In this document: positions 45,660-58,599 of the stretch, piece after piece
How positions within the stretch are numbered: position 1 is the stretch's first letter
Layout: every line of letters starts with the position of its first letter
Origin: Porites lobata
Lineage: Eukaryota > Cnidaria > Anthozoa > Scleractinia > Poritidae
DNA: 64,000 nt
Assembly: GCA_942486035.1 (NCBI GenBank)
Contig: CALNXK010000021.1
Span: 2,207,501-2,271,500 of the forward strand
Reading direction: 5' to 3'
Translations under genes and position numbers: made by a program
Notes under the pieces: generated by a model
What the model was told of the DNA's origin: nothing
Databases searched by the model: none
Seen by the model: the letters and a program-made list of their open reading frames with translations, nothing else

Positions 45660-46175
45660 TAAAAACAAGATTCTGGTACCTTTTAGGATACTACAACTTT
45701 ATTGACTTTATCTTCGACATGAAGATTTCAGTACCAAAACAATCAATATAATTACAAATGAAACAAAGTAAAATAGAAGTCAAGTAAGAAAGAAATGAAG
45801 AACAACTATATATATATTGAACATGTTGAATATTAACATAAAAAGAAAAATTACTTGGCTATGTACGGCTTCTACGCTACTCAGGTATGGTAAGAAAGTC
45901 AAATTAGAGTTCGGATTTATAACAATTTAGAATATTTTCAATATAAGAGGCACTAAGTTTTATGATGTTTTCATCACACATAGACATGATATATAAAAAT
46001 AGTGCCCTGCAAGACATATTCGTAAAATTACTGTTTATCGAGTATGAGCTCTCCAAGAAGATACCCATTATAAGAGAAAGTGATGAGTGAGTACATTTCA
46101 ACAAATAGTGGAATTCATCACCAATTTCGCATCTATTACAAAGGGGGCAAAGGATGTTCTCGAAATTTTCCGAAG
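45660..46175 (-). mobile_element. LINE ORF2 C-terminal fragment
   Basis: On the minus strand, starting near 46171, the text reads LCPLCNRCEIGDEFHYLLKC, the Cys-rich end of many non-LTR ORF2 proteins. It then continues in the 66-codon frame at 46104-45904 to a stop. An AT-rich 3' region follows. Heavily 5'-truncated. The 3' edge is approximate. Confidence 0.6.
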
Positions 46176-47899
46176 AGGACCCCCGTCACTTTTATAGGGG
46201 AGTACCCCCCTCCCGGAATATGTTGTTGAACAAAAGTCGATCCTGAAATCACTCCGTAATGATCCCTTGACTTACCCTGGGACGACAACGTCATGCAACG
46301 AAGTCGCCAAATAACTCTCTTACTCTTTTAAGACTGTCTTTCTTACGCGAGAGAGGTCAAACGACGTGAAACGTCGCCTGACATCCAAAATTGTTTATAA
46401 TGATGGGAGGAGAAGGACACGCCTTCCATTGGTTGAGTTGCATTTTTGACGTCATAGTTCGGCTGGTACGAGTATAACCACCGGTGATTATTTTTCTGCC
46501 TTTATGACATTATCCGGGCGAGCATCTTTCGCGAGGAGGAAACGTTCCTAGCGGCGAGGAGCTAGGAAAAAAGGCTGTTTTCGCAGGCTAGGATTATGAG
46601 TACAGTGTAACTAAGCGGCACCGTACCATATGAAAAAATTGTTCGAATTGTTCGTTATCGCAGGTCTTCGTATAGCGAAGATCCCCGGGCATTTGTCGGG
46701 TATTTGTCATCTTTTCGGTCCCGGCGGTGGGGAATTTGTCAGGAAACCTTGACCCGGTTAAGGTCGTTTCTTTTTCAATATTTCATTTAAAAACTATGCC
46801 TATTTAGATAGCTTTAGATATTTCTACAAAGAATATTTTTAATTATTATGCTTTCAAGGGATATGTGTGGTTTTCGCTCCGTCACTTCCCTATCCCACCA
46901 TATTTTTTGCATCCGTCTAAGAAATTGCTTCCCGCCATTGTGATTAGTTCGCACATATCGTGGAGGAAAAACAATCAATGCATCGTTTGAAGAGTTTAAA
47001 GAAAAAGACACTCTCTTTGTGCGTCAGTGGTTGAGGCAGAAAGGCCTAGAAAAATAATAAATATAAACTTCGTGCGTGATTGTACGTTGCGTAGGGCGCT
47101 TGACGCGCTTTTTTTTTTTCTCAAAATTTATCCAGGGGCATCCAATTTAGTAGAGCTAGTTTAAATGGAGCCCTGACAAAACACAAAAACAAAGACATTA
47201 AAACATTAAATCTAGAAAATTAATTAAGTTACAAAGGCAACATGCATGTGCCGCATCAGATTATTTCAGATTTCCCATAAATATGGTATTTGTCGCTTAT
47301 TTACCGGAAAATACAAATTTGGTGTTGTCCGGGGTAGGGCATTTGCACCCTTTTTTTAAGCCCCACTGTGGGGTTTTTGTATGAACGCCTGGCCTCACCG
47401 GGTGGCATTTGCAGCTTTTCCAAAACAAAATGACAAATGCCCGAGCAGTATTTTGCTTCGTAGCTAGTTTAAAAGTTCAACTACCCCAGCAGTGGAGATT
47501 CTTTTCTGGCGTTACAGTTTTTTTTTTATCTAAGGGTTTATTTCTTTCATTTCATATCTCATTATTTCTTTATTTTCATTTGGAAGAAAAAAGAAAGAAA
47601 TTCTGTAACGTCAGTCATATCTTGTCCGCGTGAGACTGGGAATAGGAAGCCGAGTTGTGAGACAGAACTAGCAGGAGAAGCAGAAATCTTTCCGTGAAAA
47701 CAGGTCGAAAGTTTATCTCTAAGATGCTTCCTCTAGTTACTTGACTCATATTTTTAAAAAATGCTTGCCTAATCTATTTGAAGACGTCAAAAAACGCCGT
47801 TAGTTTAAGCCAAGAAAGCTGCATATCCGGAAACGCAAGTACAAGTACAGTGTACGAGCGAGTTGTCATTTTTCCATCTTCGACGCATACTAACTGAAA
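46176..47899. other. Intergenic region upstream of CUEDC1
   Basis: No gene supported. It has a CRE-like TGACGTCA at about 46449. Open frames at 46814-47011 and 47409-47633 have no recognisable character. The final 250 bases should hold the CUEDC1 5' UTR and promoter; no TATA box is evident. Confidence 0.3.
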
Positions 47900-50800
47900 A
47901 TGCTTCCTGTTTATGGAGCAAATTATATGCACCGGCCTCCTGAAAGACCAAGAACTACAGGACAGCCGAATAATGCACCAAGACAGCTAGAGTTCAACGA
48001 AGCTATGAACGATTTTAAGCACATGTTTCCAACGCTTGATCGGGATGTCATCGAAGCTGTCTTACGTGCTAACAATGGTCTTGTGGACGCAACTATCGAT
48101 CAACTTTTATCAATGGGAATTGATATGGAGGGAAATATTCCCAACTCTGGTCACCCTCATCTGCCTTCATATAGTGCTGTTAATGAGGCCGAACCTCCCC
48201 CAGCTTATACACCGAGGGAAAACAACCCTTCGCTTTCCTCTTCATCATCTCGACCACTTCCTGCAAGACCCTATTCCGCATGGAATCCGCCATTGCTAGG
48301 TAAGCTACCGGACGATTTTCTGCGTCTTGGGCCGTCTACGACTCCAGCGAGATCTCCTCTCAGTGGCGATGGAGACAGCATGGATGACAAAGAACTTGAG
48401 CGGTTCTTAGAAGATGAGAAATTAGCCATGGTGCTCCAGAATGAGGAATTTATGCGAGAGCTGAGACATAATAAAGATTTCATGCTGTCACTGGAAAAAG
48501 GTTTGTGGTTTCGAACCATTTTATAAAAAGTCCATTTCCCGATTTTTCAGTCTCTTTGATTCTAGAAAAAGTGATCAAAACCTTCAGAAACCGAATATAT
48601 TTGCCCTTCCGTGAATGTAAGGGGTATTCTTCAATAACGATCAGCTTTCTTTTTTGTTTTTCCTTGTTTTGCGGAACCTTTTATTTTAATACCATCATAT
48701 AAAATTAATAGCTTACTATATATTCAAACCTTCGATCTAAATGATAACATAAAGTGTTTTTGCATTAAATATTAAAAAATTTCAATGGAGATTTTGATTT
48801 TGTGTTCACGGTCTGGAAGTGTTACAGATCTTCTATAAAAATTGTTTTTAAACATCCAGACTTTGTACACGTAATCATGTTCTTGAGTGACACCTGGTAC
48901 CTTAATTCGTTTGTTTCTTTCAGTCTAGGTAGCAACCATCCATGTTAAACAAAATCTTCAGAAGAAACAGTTTTTAGAAAGGAACATAAAATAAATAAAT
49001 TGCATCAAACAAGTTTTCAACTTGAGGAACTGACTGGAAATTGTTTTCAATTTGTACTCTATTCAAGTAACACAATATATTGTTTTTGTTTCAAAATCAT
49101 TTTTATAGGCACTTAGTTACTGAGTAAGCATCATACATGTATGTCAAAAGAAACCCGATTTCTCAAAACTCTTGGTTTCTAGAAACTCCCAATAACTGAA
49201 GCCAACACTGACTTCCCTTCCCCAGTCAAATGCATGTACATTTAGTGGGGCAAAGGAAGACTGTGAGCAGTCTCTCTTTGCCTCAAAAATCTGTGTTAGA
49301 GCCTGATATGCGAACGTGCGAGCAGAAAAGCCACAAGCAACGAGTTGCTTGGTGTCCACACAACTTGCTGCTCACAGCTTTGTGGCTCGTGCACTAACAT
49401 ATTACACTCTCACAGATTTTTTAGCGAAAGAGAGACTGCTCCCAGTCATTTATACTGTACTTTAGACAACAGTTCAACTCTGAAATACATGAACCAATTT
49501 TTGCCCAGGTTTGATTGATAGTGTACCTCTTGTATAAAATGACCAATAATGATTACATGTAGGCATTACCATTCCCCCTCTCAAGAGTAATCAACAAACA
49601 AAATATAAATTTGAAAAATTTTTTCAGGTACTCTTTATATTCATTAATATTTATTAAGACATTTTAAAGGTATCCTTGAGTTTTTTGTTTTTTAAAAAGA
49701 TGCTGCATGCTGTTGGTTGATCCCTAGCCAAAATAGGACTGTGCCACTATGATTTAATTGATAAATAAAAGAGTGGTTTTTTAACTATTTTCTCTCAACA
49801 GATAGGCAAAGAAATACTACAATCGCATCCAAGAATACTCTAGGTTAGTTTACAATTTCCCTTGGCTGCTATGGTGCTGTACATTGTGGTTGACATGATG
49901 TTTTTTTTGTTGTTAAATAATAATTTGTAAAATACATCAGAAGAGTGTAAAAATTATTCAAAAGGCTCATTCTTAAAGTATGAATGATATTCTTTTAAGG
50001 GCAGACAACTCTACTTACAACCACCTTGACAAAACCTGCTTGGACCCCAGGGCTGTGCTTTAGCAATACCCAGTGGCCCCTGGCACCAATTACTTTTGCT
50101 CTCAGGCTACTGCAGGCAACTTTATTTTGTTAATAGAAATCCTATGCTGGGTACTCTGGGTTTCACAGGTTCAGAGCAGGGGGCTCCATTCAATGTTTTT
50201 AGAGCACATCTTTGGTCCAACTTCTGCATTTCCATCAGTGGCCATTCCTGTAGGAAGCCACAGATTATTTAGGACGGCATAGTGTAGTGTTTTTTTCTTG
50301 TGTTTCTAATGTATCATTACCAGACGCAAAGGAAAAATTCTTTTTTTCTCTACTGATCTATTACACAGTTCAGGGTTTTTCCAGGATTGTTATTACATAG
50401 GTTTATGAAAAGCTCAATGATTTAGTATTAATAGTGTTATAACGAAACACTGTCTTTCCATGAAATTTTTGCCTTGCCATACATGCATGGTCATTATTCA
50501 GTCAGCTTGCGTGGTTTCAAAAAATTTTGTTACCAGTCCCCCTCTCCTTTGGAGGCCAGTACATGGTTTTTTTTTCGGCCTTGTCACGTGCTTAAAACTT
50601 GGTTCAAGTTATTGAGGGTAAAATTACATAGAAATGATCGGAAGGGAAACAAAAATTACTTTGAGTTGGCAGGGGGTTCAAGTTATCGAGGGTTCAAGTT
50701 ACTGAGGGTAAAATTACAGTAAATATATGAAGGAAATCCAAGGGAAATCGACTTTGGTTTGAGTTAGTGTGCCATTCAAGTTAGCGAGGGTTCCACTTAT

Positions 50801-53800
50801 CAGGAGTCGACTGTATATGCACTTATATTTTAATCCCATTTAATCCCCTTCTGACTCTGCACCACAGAATCTTATTGAGAAACCAACTCTGCATGTTAAA
50901 AACATTTTCTAGCACCTGTTGAGACAACAGCCAAAGCAGACACAACAGCAGCATTAGCTACTGCAAGTATGAGTGGACAGTCACACACAGCACAACCTTC
51001 CACAACATTAGTGGGTGTTGAACCTGTTGCTGGGGCAGTGGGAGGACACCCAGCAAGTCCAACTCATGATGATGCTGTCTTTAGGGAAAAACTTAAGCAC
51101 ATGGGAAAGAGTAAGTACAATGTTTGATCATCTGGGTGCTTAAAATAATTATTTGAAAATGGGAGTTCTTAAAATGAAGGGTTTTGGATTTTTCAATGTT
51201 CAACACATGATTACTACAATGTATGAAAGCTGTATTAATGGACACCCACCTACCAAACATATTCTTTAACTCCAGTGGGTGTACATGTTCACCTGTCTTT
51301 AGAATGACCAACAGCATGGGTCAAAGTGGTGTTCGTGATAGAGAGTTGATGTAAATACCACCTGATGGCTTAACAAGTTTTATTCACATTACTTTTAATA
51401 AACCCTTAAGCCCCAGTATCAACAAGCAAATTCTCCACGCAGTTGTTCTGGTCTCCATACCTTTCCTTAAAGAAGTAGTTGAGTGAATTTGATAAAAGTT
51501 CAAAGTATTATTTTGTTCTTTGGTTGTCATTAATTTTTATTAATAAGATTATTCTCATTTATAACCATTAATTCTCTTAATTGTGTAGTGATATTGTTGG
51601 GAGCAAGTTGATGTTGGTTTTTGGGGCTAATACCATGTACCTGTATAGAGTTAACTGATCATTCATTATTCAAAGTGCAAAAGCACTTAAAGAAGTGCAC
51701 GTACACATAAGATTAATTGTCGTCAAGTTGTTTCTCGGAATGTTTTATTTCACATTTTAATTTTTAAGATTTTTTTTGTTTCAGTTTTGTTATTGAATCT
51801 GAAAACATGATCGACATCATAACCATGTCAAATAATGTTTATTTATTTTATTTCTATAATATATAGGTACAAGAAAGAAGTTTGAAAAAATGGCTAAGGT
51901 GTTTCACAGAAAGAATGTGAATCGTGCCAAGTATCCTTTTACATTATATTGTTTTATATTGGTCTTTAGGGACAAATTCTGCAGCTGTCTGTTTTACAAC
52001 AATTATTTATCATCAGGCTTTAGAATCATGATTGTGTTGCAGGCGCTGTTTTAATCTGATGGCTGCTTCAGTTATAATGTTCAAACCTTTTCTTAAAGGT
52101 GTATTATGTGCTTAATGGGTCATAATATAAAAGAAATGCTTAGAGACATGAAAATAGAGTTGCCCTTTGTTGTGGTCATGTACAGGTCAAAATTAAATTC
52201 AGGTTAAAATTTTTTAACCTAGGTTGATTTTCTATTTCCTTTGTCTCCTACGTCTAGCTCTAATTATTCATGAAGGGCTAGAAGACAAAGGAAAGAGAGA
52301 ATCAACCTAGGTTTAATAATTTTCACCTGGAAATAATTTTGACCTGTAGCATATATGTTTGTTTTGTTGTCTGCAACACACAGAGAGAATGGTAACTGTG
52401 TGCCTTTGATGAAAGAGCCTTGTTGTGCTCAGTGCACTGTCAGTAGTAGGCTACAAAAATGTTAGTCTTAATGTATTCCTCTATTAAAGCCCAATATCCA
52501 CCTACAAATTCTCCAGACTGATCTCCATGCATATCGTTATAGGACTAGCAAGAGAATTTGTTCTACTAATTCTGTATGGAAATGTATGGAGACCAGTTTG
52601 GAGAATTTGTTTGTGGATATTGGGGCTTAAAGAGGTTATGGATTCCTTAGTCTCTAACATGGAAACATGTATTGCAGACAGTTCTAATAATAATAATAAT
52701 AAAATATTTATATAGCGCCTATACTTTTCAGTGCTAAGCGCAGTTCTGCTGATCCCTGATACCAATCTTCATACAACTCCAACCTGTATCATAAATTAGA
52801 CACCTATACTCGTAGTAATCTCAGAGCAGGAAGTACGTTCGAACTTTTTTAGGTTTACTGTCAAATGTGACCTTATTTCCTAATAAATTGATGCTGCAAA
52901 TGCTTCCTATATGTTTTCGTAAAAAAGAAACAAAACAACTTCGAAAAAAAGAAAAAAGTACGTCTCACCTGGCAGGAGTCGAACCCGAGTCCTTCGATTT
53001 GTAAGGACAACGCATTATCCATTGCGCCACGCAACCATTGCTGAAACTGCACGTCAAATTAATTGTATTTAACATTTTTGTGCCCACGAAATAAATCATT
53101 CAAGATGGCGCAGAAAATGCAGACGTACGACGAAATGAGTATCGGAAAAGGTCACCCTCGAGTCTCAGGAATCCCAACTGAGTACCCCAGGAATCCCAAG
53201 ATTATGTGTTGGGTAATCTCTTCACATCGGATGCAACAATGTGGACTCTTGGTGTCACTACTTTGGTGTCCTCTTTGGTGTCTACTACACATTATCTGAT
53301 CCTCTGGAAAAGGCTTCAATGTCAGGTGTAAAAATCACTGGCATTAATAAGAAGGGAGGTAATTTTGCAATTTTTTTTTTTATGCAAGTTGCAAAAAGCC
53401 ACAGGTGTTGGTAATGAAGGAGTTCTGTAGGCTGCCTTTAGTTCTATATGTTTCACTTGATAGTTTCTAACTTGTTTGCAGCATTAATTTATTGCATGCA
53501 TGAAATAATATAATTTATTATTACACTTGTGTTTACAGTTTACCATGGGGGATTTCTAAAATGGTTAGTTTCTAAAGAAACATGGGATAAAACGGAAAAA
53601 AGTAAAGATGACAAACTCATTTTGTTTGTGCTTCTTACAGCCAAACTTTTTTGCATGTTGGCCTTACAGTAAATCGCATTTTGTAGTTGTTATTATAAAT
53701 ATGCCTTGACATTTTAGTATCATTGCTACTGCCTCTGCAGCGTCAACTGCCAATCTTCTGGAAGGTTATAATGAGGATGATGATGGTGAGTGTTCTGACA

Positions 53801-56112
53801 CTAATTTTGTTATTGCAGTCAAACCCCACCACGGCAACCCCAGGGGACAAAGTTCAGGGGCACCCAACTACTGTCTTCTGTAAAATATCTGTTTGAAGAA
53901 TATTCTACATTGATCACTTGAATATGGCTAAAAATTTCTAGGTGAGCATTCCATTCAGGTACATTTTTCGAATCATATCAAAAAAATTCCCTATGATTTT
54001 CTGAAGTTTAATTTTTCACATAATTTTCGAAAATTTGGGATTCAAAAATATGATGGAGTGAGGAATAAGAGAAATTCTCACTTTGGTAAAACGTTCAATT
54101 GCATCTAAACTTACCTTACGGAAAAATAACACTAAGCCCTTGTAATTTCCAAAAGCCTCAAGCTCCCTTGGATGACCAAACATACATGTATACAAATTTT
54201 ATATCCCTGCTTAAAATGCATTTCTAGAGATCTAAGAGTACTCTGGAGAGTCTAAACAGACTTTTCAATGCATTTTGGAAGAAACCGTCATTGGGTGCCC
54301 CTGACAGTTCCTCAAAGTAGATTGTAGGGAAGTTAGAACAACATTGAATGTATCTGCAGGGACAAATAACGGGGCCAATGTAGAGAGGTAGTTCTTACTG
54401 GAGGAGTGTGACTGTACTACATTGTACAAAATATAACCCTGGGGGTGGGGGACTTGGGTCTATTTTTGCTTGGTGCATGTATGTGCTGCTGGCCTCTAGG
54501 AAACCCTACCCCATTAAAGTCTGCTCCGTGGCCAATAAACAGACCCCATCTTAGTCACTTTGCGCAAATGAAATTTTCTCAATCCTAACTTATTCACTTT
54601 CTGTTTATGCATCTACCTTATGAAGCCTTTGGACTAGGTCATCTTAAAATGAATTTACACATTTTTTTAAAATCCCTACATACCAGAACTTTCTTAACCC
54701 CCAAAATCCCAATAATATGTGACCCCATTCTCGTGCATGTACCTCTTTTGAACAAACAACCCCATTATAGTCAATATGGTGGAGAAAATGCCACCCCACC
54801 CAGCCACACACCCTTATTAGCCTATTACTATGAGATTCAATTTGTTGTTAGTTGAGTGATTCCTGAAGATGCATCTGTTTCTTATAAATGGGACACCACT
54901 TCCATCATCAAAGTACAAAGAGGAAAACCCCCAACTCCAGGATGTTACTGATTGACCCTTTAAGGCCCAATATCTACATACAAATTCTCCAGACTGATAG
55001 ATGTCCTTACATGTACATTAATTTTCCTCATAGAATTAGTTGACAGAATTTGATAAATGATCAATGCAATTTTGCTTTGGTGATCATTTTATTAATTCTC
55101 ATAACCTTTTCTCATGATCATGTACTGATGTTATTAGGAGAAAATTGACTTTCGTCACTGTTGTTATTTGTTCATATCCAGATGAAATGCTTAATGCTAT
55201 GGGATCTGCCAAGCTGGAAATCATGGATGAGAGAGATGACGACAAGGTAACAGAGAGTTCACCTCATCGGACAGCTACAAACATACAGCGAAAGGCACAA
55301 AAGGTACACAAATGAGCATTTGTATCTTGAGCTTTGATATCACCTCTCCTACAAATCAGGGAAGAGGTCAAAAATAACTCCTATACAACTTTAAAAAAAT
55401 GTTTAATAAAATGTTCCAAAGTTTTTATCTGAAATATTTTCAAGTCCGAATAAAAAATTTAAGAACAGAGAAAAGTGGCCACTGTAGGGAGGTGGACAGT
55501 TTTAAACAAGAGTTATTTTTTACATAGCTGGAATATTTTCCCCAGCGGCACTAGCTCTCATTGGTTACTTTGAGGTCGCATGACTTTTAACATTTCCAAG
55601 CAGGCAACAGTGAAAATGACATCAAAGTGTAACAGTTCACTGTTACCCTGCAAATGTTGGGTACTGGCGCAGAATTACCCTCCCTCAAATTACACACGTA
55701 AAAGTTTTTTGCTGTTGTCCTTGACTATGTAACAAATCACTGAGTTAATTACTGCCTCTCATGAAACTAATTACTTTTGTTTCCCTCAAATGTTGATGTA
55801 TCTAACGTATTTCACATGCAATTATAAAGAATTTTGCTGCTACAGTGTATGTTTAAGTCAATGCCGCAATATTATCTTTAGCAGATACAAGATTTGATAC
55901 AAATTTTCCCAGGCAATGCTAACCCCACCCCCAATAGAAGCCCCTCCAAATGTGCCTCTACATTTTTTTATGGAGTTTAACGGTAGTCTAAGTCTTTTTT
56001 AATCTTTTCTCTTTAGCCGTCCCAGCCAGAGCCAAAGAAGCCCGGCAGTGTTGAGCCAATAGTCTTCTTTTCAGAAGACAACGAGTTTGCATATAAAGAT
56101 GAAAATTATTAA
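47900..56112 (+). CDS. CUEDC1: CUE domain-containing protein 1 (CUEDC1), complete, seven exons
   Basis: Exons are 47900-48500, 49802-49843, 50913-51110, 51867-51930, 53718-53785, 55182-55303 and 56017-56112. Phases agree and the total of 1191 bases gives 396 residues, near the vertebrate length. The CUE domain, a three-helix ubiquitin-binding fold, covers about residues 33-72 and keeps the MFP motif (42-44) and the terminal Leu-Leu (69-70). A Pro/Ser-rich linker leads to two family blocks. The first is WNPPLLGKLPDDFLRL. The second is FLEDEKLAMVLQNEEFMREL, continuing through a helix. Exons 3-4 give a Thr/Ala-rich stretch and AVFREKLKHMGKSTRKKFEK, and exon 5 gives STANLLEGYNEDDD. These blocks, in this order, identify CUEDC1. 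Exon 6 has an earlier in-frame donor (AAG then GTAACA at about 55246) that could yield a shorter isoform. A poly(A) signal is at 56184. Confidence 0.92.
50570..50815. repeat. Dispersed repeat of TTCAAGTTAnnGAGGGT units in a CUEDC1 intron
   Basis: GGTTCAAGTTATTGAGGGTA, GGTTCAAGTTATCGAGGGTT and TTCAAGTTACTGAGGGTA, plus CATTCAAGTTAGCGAGGGTT, form an irregular array ending in AGTCGACTGTA. The repeat type is unknown. Confidence 0.5.
51405..51620. repeat. CCCAATATCCAC-family repeat, diverged copy
   Basis: It begins AAGCCCCAGTATCAACAAGC, then AAATTCTCCA and GGTCTCCATACC, matching the order of motifs in 52484-52631. It carries a longer AT-rich interior shared with the copy near 54960-55140. Intronic in CUEDC1. 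Confidence 0.45.
52181..52347. mobile_element. Inverted-repeat MITE in CUEDC1 (AACCTAGGTTGATT family, copy 2)
   Basis: TACAGGTCAAAATT and AATTTTGACCTGTA are perfect terminal inverses. Inside, TAACCTAGGTTGATT is mirrored by AATCAACCTAGGTT, and the core GTCTCC/CTAGCTC/AAGACAAAGGAAA also pairs partly. Related to 27178-27312. Confidence 0.75.
52484..52631. mobile_element. Inverted-repeat MITE, CCCAATATCCACCTACAAAT type
   Basis: AAGCCCAATATCCACCTACA is mirrored by GTGGATATTGGGGCTTAA. ATTCTCCAGACTGATCTCCA is mirrored by TGGAGACCAGTTTGGAGAAT. Two related, longer and more decayed copies lie at about 51405 and 54960. Confidence 0.7.
52684..52760. repeat. Dispersed repeat end: (AAT)n plus TATTTATATAGCGCC
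   Basis: An AAT run joined to ATATTTATATAGCGCCTATA and CTTTTCAGTGCTAAGCGC looks like a retroelement 3' end with its tail on the left (minus orientation). The assignment is by general appearance only. Confidence 0.35.
52965..53036 (-). repeat. tRNA-like sequence (tRNA pseudogene or SINE head)
   Basis: On the minus strand the sequence starts GGTTGCGTGGCGCAATGG and carries a good A box (TGGCGCAATGG) and a perfect B box (GGTTCGACTCC). The 3' end does not pair with the 5' acceptor strand. The anticodon arm is poorly formed, and the T stem has a mismatch. This is not a functional tRNA. It lies in a CUEDC1 intron. Confidence 0.55.
54960..55140. repeat. CCCAATATCCAC-family repeat, diverged copy
   Basis: AAGGCCCAATATCTACATAC followed by AAATTCTCCAGACTGATAGA matches the start of 52484-52631. 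The AT-rich interior (TTTGGTGATCATTTTATTAATTCTC) resembles that of the copy near 51405. The right end is unclear. Confidence 0.5.
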
Positions 56113-56183
56113 AATCTACAAGACAATACTGTGTTAATAGAGGCTTAGAGTAGAGTTTGTGTAACAGACAATGAGGGTGCAGG

Positions 56184-56189
56184 AATAAA
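56184..56189 (+). other. CUEDC1: Poly(A) signal, CUEDC1
   Basis: AATAAA 72 bases after the stop codon of the last exon. Confidence 0.6.
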
Positions 56190-56526
56190 GGGTAAGTTAA
56201 TGAAAAATTAAGTAACCATTAGTTACTTAATAGCTATATCTGATCTGCTCGCACAAATGGAAGGGTGATAATTCTTTTTTATAAAATTTCCTGTAATTAA
56301 CATGTATTTAAATTTCTTTCCCTTATTAACGACTCAGGAAACATGTACACTAAAGAGTTAGCTTGGGTCTTTTTCTATTATGTTTTGCTGAGTACCACAT
56401 TACGTTGGTCAAAACTGCATGAGATGGTTCCAAGTCGTCGGCTTTTGTCGTACTTGGAACGTTAACCTTACATGTACAACTGAGTTGTATGGCTGCCAGT
56501 ACAATGAAACAACGTTAAAATGCGGG

Positions 56527-56671
56527 TCAGGGATCTTTATACTTTTCTGGGAAACTGCCCACATACCCCTCCCCTAAGCCAACATTAACACTTACTTCTC
56601 ACTTGGGGCAAAATGTTGGCTTAAGGGAGGGGTAGGTGGGCAGTTTTCTAGAAACGTATAACGATCCCTAC
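56527..56671. mobile_element. Inverted-repeat MITE, CAGGGATC ends
   Basis: The ends CAGGGATC and GATCCCTACTG are inverted. AAACTGCCCACATACCCCTC is mirrored by GAGGGGTAGGTGGGCAGTTT, and CTAAGCCAACATT by AATGTTGGCTTAAG. The stem covers almost all of the 145 bases. Confidence 0.75.
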
Positions 56672-57597
56672 TGATTCCTACAGTAAACTCTCTCTAAGAC
56701 AGACGCAACTGGGACTTGGACTCAGTGTTTGACTTAGATACAAAATATAGGTGTCCGGCCAATAGAAAAACTTAAAGAAATTGTCTAAAGAAAGACGAAC
56801 TAACTATAGATGGCCGTTTTGAAGAGGAGTCCATCTTGTAGAGAGACAAAGAAAATGACTGGAGAACGACAGGGACCAACTGTAGGTTTCTGTTTTTTGT
56901 AAGTTGTCCTTCTTATAGAGATATCCGCGGAGAGAGATGACTGTAGAAAATTCTATATTTTGTCTAGAGCAGCCCATGGTATGTTTCCTTAACATGCACT
57001 TTGTGAAGTTTCCTGTGAGAGGAGTTGCGATGTTTTAGTCGTAAACCTATTTATAGTTCAGAAGTGCTTCCAGTTCCTTGAATCACAGTAGGAGGTTACT
57101 GTCCACCCATTCTCAAACTCATATCACCATGAAGGAGGTCTGGGTGTCGGCACTAATCTGACAAAAATTTTGCGATTGGTTTCACCTGATGATTTCTCTT
57201 CATGAATTATTTGTGGTCAAGAAAATCGCTATCTGATGTCGATTTTGAAGTTAGCTATGATCTAGCTCGAATCTAGTGTAGGTCAGATTTTGTATCTGCT
57301 AATGTTTGCTAACACTTGTGTGCAGAAGTCTGCACCTTGCATATCCAAATGGAACATTGAGTACTACAGAATACCAGGGCAGAGTTGTTCAAAGCTGGGT
57401 TAAGATAACCGAAGGTTAGTGCGAGATTTGAATTCAGATTTGAAAGCTTAAAAAGCATTTCAGTTTCAATTCTTTTTGTCTATAAAGATGATGATTGGAA
57501 GCTCTAAAAATAACAGAGAAAATTATCCGAGAAAATGCTTTAGAACACAAGAAAAAGAAAACCGGGTTAAATTTAACTCCGGGTTAAGCGGCCGGGG
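56672..57597. other. Intergenic, no supported feature
   Basis: No gene or element with clear ends. The minus-strand frame at 56804-56995 has no recognisable character. Confidence 0.3.
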
Positions 57598-57853
57598 GGT
57601 CTCCGCATATGAAAGGGGTGGGGATGCTCGTCGGAAATTTTGAATTAAACCCCTAAAAGAGACCATGTTCAAACACAGACAACACACATATATATGTATA
57701 GATTTTTTTTTTTCACGTGTAACCCTAAACGAGACCTTCACGGCTAAATATGATGGCGTTTTGCCCAGAAAACCCTAAGTGAGACGAAAATCCGAAATTT
57801 ACTCCCCTAAGCGAGACGACGAGCATCCCCACCCCTTCCATATGCGGAGTCCC
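57598..57853. mobile_element. Inverted-repeat MITE, GGGTCTCCGCATATG ends
   Basis: GTCTCCGCATATGAAAGGGG and CATATGCGGAGTCCC are inverted ends. GGGGTGGGGATGCTCGTCG pairs exactly with CGACGAGCATCCCCACCCC. The interior carries AAACCCTAARNGAGAC repeats. No coding frame. Confidence 0.75.
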
Positions 57854-58599
57854 TCGCCAGAGGTTAAGCGCTAATCGGTCTTCAAACAACTGGGCCCAGA
57901 AGTATATTGCTTGAAACGATCATTAGACCATTTTGTTATTTTGATATTATAGCTTTAAAATTAAACATATGAGTTATTTACTTGCGTGTGTAATGTTATA
58001 ATGCCTATAAAACAGCGTATATAATCTTAAAGTTAATAAGTGTCAGTCGAGAGACTTCTACTATTACCACGCGGAGAAGTATGCTGCCATTCCCTTCATG
58101 GAAAATAACAAAGGACAGAAATATATATGGCGAACCTTCCAGCAATTTTTCTTACTTTCCCCTCGTAATCCGAATCCAACGATTGCTCAAAGAAATACTT
58201 CATTTCCTTTAGGCGCGTTTTATCCTTATGTTATGTTTTTGTATTTTTTTTATCTAGTACAATTTACTGAATATATCTCACATACAATGCATGTATATCC
58301 TACTTTATTACAGAAGGAAAATTTCCCTAAGAAGTTTCAGGGAAATTGAGCAGCACGTGATTCCGAACTGAGCAGTCGGCGTGTACCTGTAATTCTCCTT
58401 CTTTAATTCAGGATTTGAATTTTAAAACTTTTGACGATCATATTTTGTATTCAGCTGTGCATCCTGTATAAAGTGTCCACACAACTTGGGTTGTTAAATG
58501 AATTAGCAAGACGTTAATGTCACCTGTGTAGTCTTAAATAAGCAAAGGTGTAGCGAGTTTTTAATGACTGTCGCCAGGCCAAAACCATGGTAACCGTCT

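Noticed and set aside
52965..53036. Functional tRNA gene
   Set aside because: A and B boxes are present, but the acceptor ends do not pair and the anticodon arm is malformed.
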